Source of the DNA: Bacteroidales bacterium UBA1392
Lineage (GTDB): Bacteria; Bacteroidota; Bacteroidia; Bacteroidales; UBA932
Direction: 5' to 3'
Length of the DNA stretch: 64,000 nucleotides
Assembly: GCA_002305275.1 (NCBI GenBank)
Contig: DBQO01000028.1
Coordinates: 1 to 64,000, forward strand
The first letter of the stretch is position 1; every line of letters starts with the position of its first letter. The notes beneath the pieces are model-generated. The model saw only the letters and a list, made by a program, of their open reading frames with translations. It had not been told where the DNA came from and ran no database searches. Both the position numbers and the translations under genes were made by a program. Of this stretch, positions 34,368 through 42,148 are shown piece by piece.

Positions 34368-37300
34368 GTGATGAGACTGTTAATTTCCCGACTTATTTTT
34401 GCATCATGCTTAATTTTATGCATTGCATCGTGTGTTGAGCCCGAACTTATTGTAAATCAGGGCCAGGATCAAGGTCAGACAGAGTTTTCAATAGGAAGTG
34501 GTGGTGGTACTTTTACAATCCCCATTAGTTCTAACGTTGATTTTACTTGTTCTCTTTCAGATAATTGTAAATCCTGGTGTTCCATTATCCAGACCAAGGC
34601 AATGAATGATTATAGTATTATTCTCTCTGTGAAGGAGAATGATACCTATGATGCGAGAACCGGTATTCTAACCATCAGTTATGGTGATAAGAGTACGGCA
34701 CTCACCATTACTCAGAGCCAGAAAGATGAGCTTATTTTAACTCAGAAGGAGTTTATAGTAGGTACTCAAGGAGGTGAACTGAAGATTCCCGTCTCGACCA
34801 ACATACAATACAGTTGTGCCGTTATGGAAGGGTCTCAGGGGTGGATAACCATAAAACAAGCTCAGACAAAAGGGTTGGAGGATTATAATCTGGTACTTCA
34901 GATTGCTAAAAACGAGAGCTATGACGGTAGAATAGGTCAGGTAAAAATTTCAGGTGCCGGCAAGGAGAGTTTCATTACCATTACGCAGAAACAGGTTGAT
35001 GCACTAATTGTAGAACAGAAAGAATTCTCGATAGGAAGTGATGGCGGTAACATTACGATACCACTTCGTTCCAACATTGACTATAGTTGTTCTCTTTCAG
35101 ATAATTGTAAATCCTGGTGTACTATTACTCAGACCAAGGCATTGAATGATTACAATATTATTCTCTCCGTTGCCAAGAATGAAAAATATGATCCGCGAAC
35201 CGGTACCCTTACCATCAGTTATGATGATAAGAGTATAGTGGTCACCATTACCCAGAGTCAAAAAGATGAGTTTATTTTAACGCAGAAAGAGTTTATAATA
35301 GGGAGCGAGGGAGGTGAACTGAGGATTCCCGTTCAAGCTAATATACAATACAGTTGCGCTGTTGTTGAGGGAACTCAGGATTGGATTACAATAGAAAAAG
35401 CTCAGACAAAAGGTTTGGAAGATTACAATATAGTGCTCAAGATTGCCAAAAACGAGAGCTATGATGGCAGGGTAGGTCAGGTTAAAATATCCGGTGCCGG
35501 TAAGGAGAGTTTCATTACCATTACCCAGAAACAGGTTGATGCGCTTATTATAGAACAGAAAGAGTTTTCGATAGGAAGCGATGGCGGTACCATTACCATA
35601 CCACTTCGTTCAAATATTGATTATAGTTGTTCCCTCTCAGATAATTGTAAATCATGGTGTTCTATTATTCAGACCAAGGCATTGAATAATTACAATATTA
35701 TTCTCTCCGTTGCCAAGAATGAAAATTATGATCCAAGAAGCGGTACTTTGACCATCGGTTATGATGATAAGAGCATAGTAGTCACCATTGCACAGAGCCA
35801 GAAAGATGAGATTATTTTAACACAGAAAGAATTTACAATAGGAGTTGAGGGAGGCGAGTTAAGGATTCCTGTCTTGACCAATATAAACTATACCGCAACT
35901 GTGCTTGGGGATGCCCGAAGTTGGATTGGGATCTCTCAGGTACAGACTAAGGGGTTGGAGGGGTATAATCTGATCCTTCAGATCGCTAAGAACGAGGGTT
36001 ATGACGGTAGGGTCGGCCAGGTTAAAATATCCGGTGCCGGCAAAGAGAGCTTTATCAATATAAATCAAGGAGCCAATGAAGGTTCTCCGGCAATGGCAAA
36101 AGAGCGTGCCGCTCTTGTTGCGCTATATAACTCACTAAATGGCAGCCAATGGACAAGAAAGGATAATTGGCTAAGTGATAAGCCACTTAGCCAATGGTAT
36201 GGGATAGGAGTTGACTCGCAAGGGTATGTGGTTGTAATTAATCTTCCTGATAATAATCTCTCAGGCAATATCCCTGCCGAGATTGGGGATTTATCCAAAT
36301 TGAGGTTTTTGCAACTCTGTTATGATGCCATTAACGGAAGTATACCTCCTGAGATAGGTAAACTTAAAGCGTTGGAACAACTCTACCTTTTCTACAATCA
36401 ACTAACCGGCACGCTTCCTGCTGAAATAGCCGGTTTAACAAATCTTAACGGCCTTGATATCACCAATAATAATCTGTCGGGTACTATTCCGGCATCGATC
36501 CGCAACAACACCGCCTTTTGGAGAAAATTCTGGACAAGAATAGTTTGCTACAACAATTTTGATCTTTCCGGCATTACCAATTTCCCTGCACCGAATTTTA
36601 CCTTTAACGATGTTACGGGAGCTCCAATTAACCTCGGAAATGAGTATTCATCAAATAAATATACGATACTGTTTGATTGGCAGACATGGTGTTCATCCTG
36701 TACCAATTATACACCTAAACTTATCTCTCTTTACAATGCATATAAGTCGAAAGGGCTGGATGTAATTGGTTGTTCCATGTATGGAGGAAACTATAGTGCA
36801 ATGGGTATGACGGATGCCAAGCTCAAACAAGTTGCCGATAACCTGGGTATGCCTTGGAGGACGATACTTATCCACCCCACAGCAGATGTATATAACTCTC
36901 TGTTGTATCAAATGTCTATACCAAATATCCATGTCGTTGATGAAACCGGCAATGTGATCTTCTCCACTGCTGCTTTTGGAGATGACTGGAATCAGCTTGA
37001 GAACTTCATTAAAGGCAAACTCGGTGAAGCTTCCGGTGGAGGAGGCTCTTACTATGAATCAACCGACTACTCTGCCGATGGCATGGTGAAAACTTTACAA
37101 ACTCATACGGTAGGAAGTGGTATAAAGTTGATATTCACAGGGGATGCCTTTACCGATAAGGATCATGCCAATGGTACTTTTGATACATGGGTCAATCATG
37201 CTGTTGCTGCCTTTTTCAGTGAGGAGCCATATAAATCTTTACGTAATCGTTTTGACGTATATTCCGTAGCAGCAGTATCCAAAAACAAAGAGATAGCTGA

Positions 37301-38042
37301 CGACTCTCAGACAGCCTTTAGCTGTCGTTTTGGTGAAGGAACATTCGTTGAAGGCAATGACGCAAAAGTTTTTCAATATGCCAGTAAGGTCCCCGGAGCA
37401 GATATGACTGAGAGTGTGATTACCGTCATAATAAACGCACCTAATTACTCCGGTACCTGTAGCATGTATTCGGATAATGCGGCTATAGGCTATTGTGCTA
37501 TGATTGCCAATTCAGTCTACGAGTTTGGTAAAGTAGTGCTGCATGAGAGCGGAGGTCATGCTTTTGGCAAACTTTTGGATGAGTATACCTCCTCCGGACA
37601 TGGAGCAATAACTGAAGAAGCGAAAGCAGAGTTTAATCAACAAAGGAACAGTTGGGGCTGGGGAGCCAATGTCGATATCACTTCAGACCCTGCCACCATT
37701 CAATGGTCCTTTATGTTGAGTGATCCTAATTATTCCAAAGTTGTTGGAATCTATGAAGGTGCTCTTACCTATGCTACCGGTGCATGGCGTCCCACTCCAA
37801 ACAGTATAATGAACGCAAATACGGATGGTTTCAACGCTCCCTCAAGATTTGAAATCTACAAACGTATTATGCAGTTCTCACAGGGCATAACACCCACTTT
37901 TGCAGAGTTTGCCGCATTCGATGCTCCCAACCTAACCAAGGCGACCACCAAAGCGGCCTTTGCTCCAATACCCAAAAACTTCATTCCATTCCATCCACCG
38001 GTAATTGTAAAAGGAAGTTGGAAGGATGCGGGAAGAAAGTAA
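34368..38042 (+). CDS. Multi-domain lipoprotein: six BACON domains, LRR, thioredoxin fold, M64-like peptidase
   Basis: A 1224-residue surface lipoprotein (lipobox CIASC, C22). Residues 39 to about 565 hold six BACON-type beta-sandwich domains arranged as three A-B pairs of 180 residues (EFSIGS...GG and EFI(V/I)G...GGEL recur). From about 568 a leucine-rich part follows (ALYNSLNGSQWTRKDNWL, then NNLSGNIPAEIG-type repeats). Residues about 745-885 form a thioredoxin-like domain with CxxC (WCSSC, C775-C778). The last 320 residues resemble M64 peptidases, with H1059-E1060, H1064 and D1071-E1072 in LHESGGHAFGKLLDEY; the two His are one residue further apart than in HExxH. Probable role: binding of host glycan or mucin and proteolysis at the surface. 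Its own promoter and no co-directional partner. Confidence 0.85.
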   Translation: MMRLLISRLIFASCLILCIASCVEPELIVNQGQDQGQTEFSIGSGGGTFTIPISSNVDFTCSLSDNCKSWCSIIQTKAMNDYSIILSVKENDTYDARTGILTISYGDKSTALTITQSQKDELILTQKEFIVGTQGGELKIPVSTNIQYSCAVMEGSQGWITIKQAQTKGLEDYNLVLQIAKNESYDGRIGQVKISGAGKESFITITQKQVDALIVEQKEFSIGSDGGNITIPLRSNIDYSCSLSDNCKSWCTITQTKALNDYNIILSVAKNEKYDPRTGTLTISYDDKSIVVTITQSQKDEFILTQKEFIIGSEGGELRIPVQANIQYSCAVVEGTQDWITIEKAQTKGLEDYNIVLKIAKNESYDGRVGQVKISGAGKESFITITQKQVDALIIEQKEFSIGSDGGTITIPLRSNIDYSCSLSDNCKSWCSIIQTKALNNYNIILSVAKNENYDPRSGTLTIGYDDKSIVVTIAQSQKDEIILTQKEFTIGVEGGELRIPVLTNINYTATVLGDARSWIGISQVQTKGLEGYNLILQIAKNEGYDGRVGQVKISGAGKESFININQGANEGSPAMAKERAALVALYNSLNGSQWTRKDNWLSDKPLSQWYGIGVDSQGYVVVINLPDNNLSGNIPAEIGDLSKLRFLQLCYDAINGSIPPEIGKLKALEQLYLFYNQLTGTLPAEIAGLTNLNGLDITNNNLSGTIPASIRNNTAFWRKFWTRIVCYNNFDLSGITNFPAPNFTFNDVTGAPINLGNEYSSNKYTILFDWQTWCSSCTNYTPKLISLYNAYKSKGLDVIGCSMYGGNYSAMGMTDAKLKQVADNLGMPWRTILIHPTADVYNSLLYQMSIPNIHVVDETGNVIFSTAAFGDDWNQLENFIKGKLGEASGGGGSYYESTDYSADGMVKTLQTHTVGSGIKLIFTGDAFTDKDHANGTFDTWVNHAVAAFFSEEPYKSLRNRFDVYSVAAVSKNKEIADDSQTAFSCRFGEGTFVEGNDAKVFQYASKVPGADMTESVITVIINAPNYSGTCSMYSDNAAIGYCAMIANSVYEFGKVVLHESGGHAFGKLLDEYTSSGHGAITEEAKAEFNQQRNSWGWGANVDITSDPATIQWSFMLSDPNYSKVVGIYEGALTYATGAWRPTPNSIMNANTDGFNAPSRFEIYKRIMQFSQGITPTFAEFAAFDAPNLTKATTKAAFAPIPKNFIPFHPPVIVKGSWKDAGRK
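34482..36070 (+). repeat. 540-bp tandem repeat, three copies (BACON pairs)
   Basis: Copies begin at 34482, 35022 and 35562 and are similar over long stretches at the DNA level (for example GATAATTGTAAATCCTGGTG occurs in the first two and nearly in the third). Each copy is exactly 180 codons, so unequal crossing-over would add or remove a pair of BACON domains in frame. The third copy is slightly shorter and more divergent at its end. Confidence 0.88.
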
Positions 38043-38076
38043 CCTGTACATAACAAAAAAAACCGTTTTGTAGCGC

Positions 38077-38144
38077 CCAATCCGGTAATGACAATGGCTA
38101 TGTTTTAAGCTGTTATAGCGTAAATATGGGCATAATAGTTTAAT
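38077..38144. repeat. 68-bp direct repeat, copy R1 (downstream of hipA-1)
   Basis: Identical over 68 bases to 39947-40014, 1870 bases away in the same orientation. The two copies bracket the first hipBA module. After position 38144 this copy continues into TTGCAGCTATTGTGCAAGAT, which matches the promoter region of the second module at 41761-41791 instead. Confidence 0.92.
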
Positions 38145-38155
38145 TTGCAGCTATT
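38134..38155. promoter_or_regulatory. Operator-like palindrome, copy 1
   Basis: AATAGTT, an 8-base spacer and AGCTATT: one mismatch from the palindrome at the hipBA-2 promoter. It lies downstream of the hipA-1 stop, so it is probably a displaced or decayed operator rather than a working promoter site; its -7 counterpart reads CATATTTA. Confidence 0.5.
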
Positions 38156-38172
38156 GTGCAAGATGTATCTAT

Positions 38173-39438
38173 TCATTTATGCTTAGTAATCCTTTCCCGG
38201 AAAACTGATTCAAACAAACCTATTTCCCGTTTTGCAATGTCAAGTTTGTGAGCGACAAGAGACCAACCTTTCACGGCATCTATGACTTCGTTAATGATAG
38301 CTTTTGCCATATCGTAAGTCAGCAGATATTCTTCGCAAGAGTTCAAAAGGATAGTGAGGTCGGCACTATTAGTTGTTCCATTTATGAGCAGGCTTTGATG
38401 GCAGTTTTGTGTGGGGTTCATATCATATGCAGGTGAAAGTGTCCATCCTTTTGCGGTAAGCAAAAATCCGTGGTTACGGAAATGATCATCGCTATTGCCG
38501 ACACATATATTGAATGCAACCCTACGGAACAACTCTCTTAAGTTTGCATCTACATCGCAACACCCACTTATGATGAAGTCCACAATATCAATATATCCGT
38601 GTCCTGTTGCAGCACCATCACCATCGTTTAATCCAAGCAAAGTCATTGCAGATGCAAAATGTACTCTTCTACCATCGTAAACTCTGTCAAAACGGCGAGA
38701 GAGAAGGGTGTGATGTCTGTCGCTGAATCTAACCACCTTTGTTTGCGCAACATTTATTCCTGCATTTTTAGCCAACAAATGGCATAAATGCTCCCACAAC
38801 CCTGTGTCATAATCATCTTTTATTGATGGAAATTTTGCTATATATAGATTATTATCCTCATCTACGACATTTGCTTTTGGGCGAGCACCTCCGAGCGACG
38901 AACCCGGCTGTACAAGTTGTGCAATCCAACTTTTTTCAGGAAGCGCATTCCCCTCCTCACTCTTTTCTATCTCTTTGCTTGCCGTTATAAGTTCCGGAAT
39001 CTTTGTTAATGGCGGTATTCGCAAAAAGTCATCGGCATTTATAAACTCTCCATCAGGTCTCTCTTTGAAACGAAAGCCACCCATACGGGAAAAATCATCA
39101 ATACCCATCAATAAATCAAACGATGAAAGAGGACGAACCGGACGATTCTCCTCTTGCGCCATTATCTGTTCACGACGGAGCAAAAGAGTGCGACCCCATC
39201 TGTCGGGCAAAGCATCAGCAAAACAGCCAAAAATATCTTTACCCGGCTGAGTATATTGTGAACCCGGATAGTTGTTGAGATCGTCGCTGAGGTTGATGGA
39301 ATTGTACTTTTTTATCCAACTATCGGCAAACTTAAAACTATAACTGTCTGATCCGCGAAGTGACTCGTAGCCAAGTTCTCCAACCGGCTCTATACTCTTG
39401 AGCCAATCGAAATCTGCATATACATACAATTTCTTCAT
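38173..39438 (-). CDS. hipA: HipA-family Ser/Thr kinase (module 1)
   Basis: A 421-residue HipA kinase, the toxin of type II toxin-antitoxin systems; E. coli HipA phosphorylates glutamyl-tRNA synthetase and induces dormancy. The N-terminal subdomain is seen at residues 1-110 (DIFGCFADALPDRWGRTLL). Kinase features include the P-loop-like SSLGGARPKA (180-189), ATP-site K202 (YIAKFPS), the catalytic loop NSDDHFRNHGF (315-325) and the metal-binding AYDMNP (337-342). All key residues are intact, so it should be active. Its gene starts 8 bases after hipB-1 on the same strand. The target is unknown and need not be GltX. Confidence 0.9.
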   Translation of the reverse strand: MKKLYVYADFDWLKSIEPVGELGYESLRGSDSYSFKFADSWIKKYNSINLSDDLNNYPGSQYTQPGKDIFGCFADALPDRWGRTLLLRREQIMAQEENRPVRPLSSFDLLMGIDDFSRMGGFRFKERPDGEFINADDFLRIPPLTKIPELITASKEIEKSEEGNALPEKSWIAQLVQPGSSLGGARPKANVVDEDNNLYIAKFPSIKDDYDTGLWEHLCHLLAKNAGINVAQTKVVRFSDRHHTLLSRRFDRVYDGRRVHFASAMTLLGLNDGDGAATGHGYIDIVDFIISGCCDVDANLRELFRRVAFNICVGNSDDHFRNHGFLLTAKGWTLSPAYDMNPTQNCHQSLLINGTTNSADLTILLNSCEEYLLTYDMAKAIINEVIDAVKGWSLVAHKLDIAKREIGLFESVFRERITKHK

Positions 39439-39446
39439 AGCCTAAA

Positions 39447-39764
39447 CTATTTTTTAGAGGCCCTTTCGCGTGGGGCTAGATTCATATCCTGCAAGGCTCT
39501 ACCCAGCTTATCATCTTTTGCTAAATGGAGAATATCGTCATCAAGCTGCAATGCATATAGCACACGCAAATATATCCCTATCGCTACTGTCGGACTCCCT
39601 TTTTCTATACGCGCAACCGTAAGCGGTGAACAAGTAGCCCTCTCCGCTACCTGTGCAATACTTAAATTGCGGCGTAATCGTGCAAGTCTTATCTGCTCGC
39701 CGACAATCTGCATTTTTTGCTCTAATTTTCGGGGCAACTTAGTCCCCATAGTGTTTTTTGCCAT
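39447..39764 (-). CDS. hipB: HipB-like HTH antitoxin (module 1)
   Basis: A 105-residue XRE-type helix-turn-helix protein (EQIRLARLRRNLSIAQVAERATCSPLTVARIEKG), followed by a short basic tail. It precedes hipA-1 by 8 bases and is therefore the likely antitoxin and autorepressor. The -7 box TATATTTG on the minus strand is at 39789-39796. Perfect 11-bp inverted arms (39771-39781 and 39814-39824) flank this box and are a likely HipB operator that differs from the one of module 2. Confidence 0.88.
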   Translation of the reverse strand: MAKNTMGTKLPRKLEQKMQIVGEQIRLARLRRNLSIAQVAERATCSPLTVARIEKGSPTVAIGIYLRVLYALQLDDDILHLAKDDKLGRALQDMNLAPRERASKK

Positions 39765-39770
39765 AATGGT

Positions 39771-39824
39771 AACATATCATATAATATGCAAATATAATAC
39801 TATTTCTTTATTTTATGATATGTT
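39771..39824 (-). promoter_or_regulatory. hipBA-1 promoter with an 11-bp inverted-repeat operator
   Basis: AACATATCATA (39771-39781) and TATGATATGTT (39814-39824) are perfect complements 32 bases apart, around the -7 box TATATTTG (39789-39796, minus strand). The arrangement fits a repressor bridging two half-sites across its own promoter, as HipB does in E. coli. Confidence 0.6.
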
Positions 39825-39842
39825 AAGTGAAAATCGTGATTT

Positions 39843-39900
39843 AGTTCCGAGTTCTGAGTGTGTAGTGTTACGCGGTGTGGGTTACGAGTTGCGGGGTTAC
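39843..39900. repeat. Degenerate heptanucleotide satellite upstream of hipB-1
   Basis: About eight 7-bp units (AGTTCCG, AGTTCTG, AGTGTGT, AGTGTTA, CGCGGTG, TGGGTTA, CGAGTTG, CGGGGTT). It shares GTTCTGAGTGTGTAGTGT with the satellite at 34187-34287, 5.6 kb away. Confidence 0.7.
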
Positions 39901-39946
39901 TTAAAATTCCGCACCCCGTAATTTTATTTTATAAGATTTTGTAATG

Positions 39947-40014
39947 CCAATCCGGTAATGACAATGGCTATGTTTTAAGCTGTTATAGCGTAAATATGGG
40001 CATAATAGTTTAAT
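39947..40014. repeat. 68-bp direct repeat, copy R2 (between the two hip modules)
   Basis: Exact copy of 38077-38144. It lies between the hipA-2 stop and the hipB-1 upstream region. The rest of the 333-base gap (39765-40097) holds the hipBA-1 promoter, a heptanucleotide satellite and an operator-like palindrome, and no gene. Confidence 0.92.
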
Positions 40015-40025
40015 ATACAACTATT
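40004..40025. promoter_or_regulatory. Operator-like palindrome, copy 2
   Basis: AATAGTT, an 8-base spacer (TAATATAC) and AACTATT, perfect arms. It is the same palindrome as at the hipBA-2 promoter but with a degenerate -7 box (CATATTTA on the minus strand). It might still bind HipB-2. Confidence 0.5.
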
Positions 40026-40097
40026 ATGGTATTTTCTTTATGATTATATAATCAGGCGGTACCGTCATTGTTGCCGACAGCAATCTGATAGTTGTTG

Positions 40098-41378
40098 TTA
40101 TAATTTTAGCAACATATTAGCACTTATAACATCAATTATATCCTGCGGCACATTGCATTCTTGGGCAATTGACGGCCATTGAGATGCAACCTCACAAACT
40201 TCATCAATTATGTGTGAAGCATTCTTGATGTTGTTTTTTGCACCACATTCGAGTAAATCATTTCGAGTTATATCATCATATTTGCCATTGATTGACATTT
40301 GATGAGTTGCAGTCCATTTACCAACCGGATTATAGGCATATCCCATATCATAAGCAGGTGATAACCTCCAAGTGCCGGCTTCATTCATTAGAAATGAGAT
40401 ATTTTTCGTGTGATCATCTTGATTGCGGACAACAACATTAAATACCATTCGGCGAAACATCTCTTGTGCCTGCGAATAGGGAAGCATAAGGGCTCGCATT
40501 ACATTGAATGCCTGCTCATAGGAATAAGCCCTAAGCAAGCGATAGTCATAGTGAGCAATGCCGCACAGCGTCTGCATGTGAATTTTTTTGCCTTTCTCAC
40601 GATCAAATCTTTTTGTAAGGAAATGTGCTCTTCCATTCTCTTCTATCAATGAACATTCTGACATCTCTATTCCGCATTCCTTGACTAATTTATAGAATGA
40701 ATACTCCAAACGTCCATAGTTTTCAGTTTCGAGAAAACCGGCAGTTGCCGAAACACCGTCAAGCTTAATGATGTAGTAATCAAATCCATCCGGTACATCT
40801 ATTTGTCCGGAGCGAACTTCCCCCGTAAGCTTGTTGTATGCAATAACTGCCTTTGCACGCTGTCCCCCGGCAGAGGTGCCCAGGCTAAGAATAGCGGCAA
40901 TAGCAGCCTTCTTGTCTTCGTTTAAGTTGGCTTCAAATGCCGATTTGTTGTTGAGTGCCTCTCGCGCCACATCTACCAAAGAGTCAATCTCTACCTTCGT
41001 GTTGAAATCATAATTGACATCTATTGCAGGCTCAAATTCCAATGCCCCCATGCATCTTTTTCCCAAAAAACAAAGAGTTTCAATAGGGTTGCTACTTGTT
41101 CTTCCGATAAGAGAGAGCCACCTGTCAAACATCGCGCGCCCATATGTGTCAGGCAATGAATCGGCTAACAAGCCGGGTAGTCCTTTGAAAGTTCCCCTTT
41201 CCAAATCACTGAATGAATAGATGCGTCCTGCTTGCACAGGCATCATCATCGGAGACGGTTCCAGTCCTCGCCCGATAAAATCCCTGTCATATTCAAACAA
41301 AGCCAAATCATATCTGCTATCCCAACGGAATGTTCCCATCGGGATGCCAAAAATATTTACTTTTGCTACATCTACCAT
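40098..41378 (-). CDS. hipA: HipA-family Ser/Thr kinase (module 2)
   Basis: A 426-residue HipA kinase, clearly diverged from the module 1 protein. The N-terminal HipA domain (residues 1-115, FKGLPGLLADSLPDTYGRAMF) and the kinase features are present: TSAGGQRAKA (168-177), K205 (YYIIKLDG), FLTKRFDR, NQDDHTKNISF (319-329) and AYDMG (342-346). All catalytic positions look intact. Its start overlaps the end of hipB-2 by 7 bases, giving tight coupling of antitoxin and kinase. Target unknown. Confidence 0.9.
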   Translation of the reverse strand: MVDVAKVNIFGIPMGTFRWDSRYDLALFEYDRDFIGRGLEPSPMMMPVQAGRIYSFSDLERGTFKGLPGLLADSLPDTYGRAMFDRWLSLIGRTSSNPIETLCFLGKRCMGALEFEPAIDVNYDFNTKVEIDSLVDVAREALNNKSAFEANLNEDKKAAIAAILSLGTSAGGQRAKAVIAYNKLTGEVRSGQIDVPDGFDYYIIKLDGVSATAGFLETENYGRLEYSFYKLVKECGIEMSECSLIEENGRAHFLTKRFDREKGKKIHMQTLCGIAHYDYRLLRAYSYEQAFNVMRALMLPYSQAQEMFRRMVFNVVVRNQDDHTKNISFLMNEAGTWRLSPAYDMGYAYNPVGKWTATHQMSINGKYDDITRNDLLECGAKNNIKNASHIIDEVCEVASQWPSIAQECNVPQDIIDVISANMLLKL

Positions 41379-41719
41379 TCCGACTTCTCCTTTTTATTTT
41401 TATTCAACTTTCCGGTAGCACGCTTACGACTTTTTCTCTGAGCTGAATTGATGAGTTCATAATATTCGCCGGGACTTAATAGCTCATCATCTATCAATGG
41501 CTGAAAAACATCCAACTTGCCTAAGACCCTTAGAACTCTTAAAAGCGAATCAAAGGATTTTATCTCGCCGTTCTCGATTTTTTTTACCGATGACAATGAT
41601 ATGTCGGCAGCTTCGGCAAGACTTTTCTGTGTAATATTTTGTCTCAGGCGTAGATTATTAATCTTTGCCCCAATTTTGGAAAAAATTGTTGCATCCGAAA
41701 GCATATAGATATTATCCAT
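41372..41719 (-). CDS. hipB: HipB-like HTH antitoxin (module 2)
   Basis: A 115-residue XRE-type regulator (KINNLRLRQNITQKSLAEAADISLSSVKKIENGE) with a basic C-terminal tail (RKSRKRATGKLNKNKKEK). I choose the ATG at 41719; a longer reading would begin inside the operator and promoter. It lies upstream of and overlaps hipA-2, so it should neutralise that kinase and repress the operon through the palindrome at 41761-41782. Confidence 0.85.
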   Translation of the reverse strand: MDNIYMLSDATIFSKIGAKINNLRLRQNITQKSLAEAADISLSSVKKIENGEIKSFDSLLRVLRVLGKLDVFQPLIDDELLSPGEYYELINSAQRKSRKRATGKLNKNKKEKSEW

Positions 41720-41747
41720 AATGGCTTTATTTAAAACTATTAATGCG

Positions 41748-41782
41748 CAAATATAGTAATAATAGTTTAATTTGCAACTATT
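41748..41782 (-). promoter_or_regulatory. hipBA-2 promoter with palindromic operator
   Basis: On the minus strand TTGC (41774-41777), an 18-base spacer and TATATTTG (41748-41755) form a promoter. The palindrome AATAGTT-N8-AACTATT (41761-41782) covers its -33 element and spacer, a good position for autorepression. Leader to the ATG at 41719 is about 25 bases. Confidence 0.6.
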
Positions 41783-41820
41783 GTGCAAGATTGATCGCTC
41801 ATTAATTCAGCGTAGCGACC

Positions 41821-41986
41821 GGCACCACCAAAAAAGCGACCTAAGAAGTCGCTCAATTGGAGTGCAGCGACCCCGCAGCGCTTCTGCGCTGCTTTGGTTC
41901 CCTGTGGGAACCATTAAAAGGAGGGGTAGATAAGGAGCGTAGCGACTGTACCACAAAAAAACCGTCAGAAGTCTGACGCTTTTTTG

Positions 41987-41994
<8 letters not shown>
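41821..41994. repeat. Inverted-repeat-bounded hairpin block next to tRNA-Phe
   Basis: GGCACCACCAAAAAAGCG (41821-41838) and CGCTTTTTTGTGGTGCC (41978-41994) are near-perfect inverted arms. Between them lie three more hairpins: AGCGAC/GTCGCT (41835-41853), GCAGCGC/GCGCTGC (41875-41892) and GGTTCCC/GGGAACC (41896-41912). The right arm runs into the 3' end of tRNA-Phe. AGCGTAGCGAC occurs near both ends as a direct repeat. Read leftward, the first hairpin is followed by TTTTTT and may be a second terminator. Confidence 0.7.
41954..41985. terminator. Terminator of tRNA-Phe
   Basis: CGTCAGA (41963-41969) and TCTGACG (41972-41978) form a 7-bp stem; read leftward it is followed by a run of T residues (complement of 41955-41961). 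A T-run on the other side makes it symmetrical. It begins directly behind the tRNA 3' end. Confidence 0.8.
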
Positions 41995-42059
<65 letters not shown>

Positions 42060-42148
42060 TTGTGTTAGCCATTTCTAACCAACGGGACTGCAAAGGTATG
42101 TTTTTATTCCATATCTGCAAAAAAAAGTGTTATTTTAGCATCCTGGAT

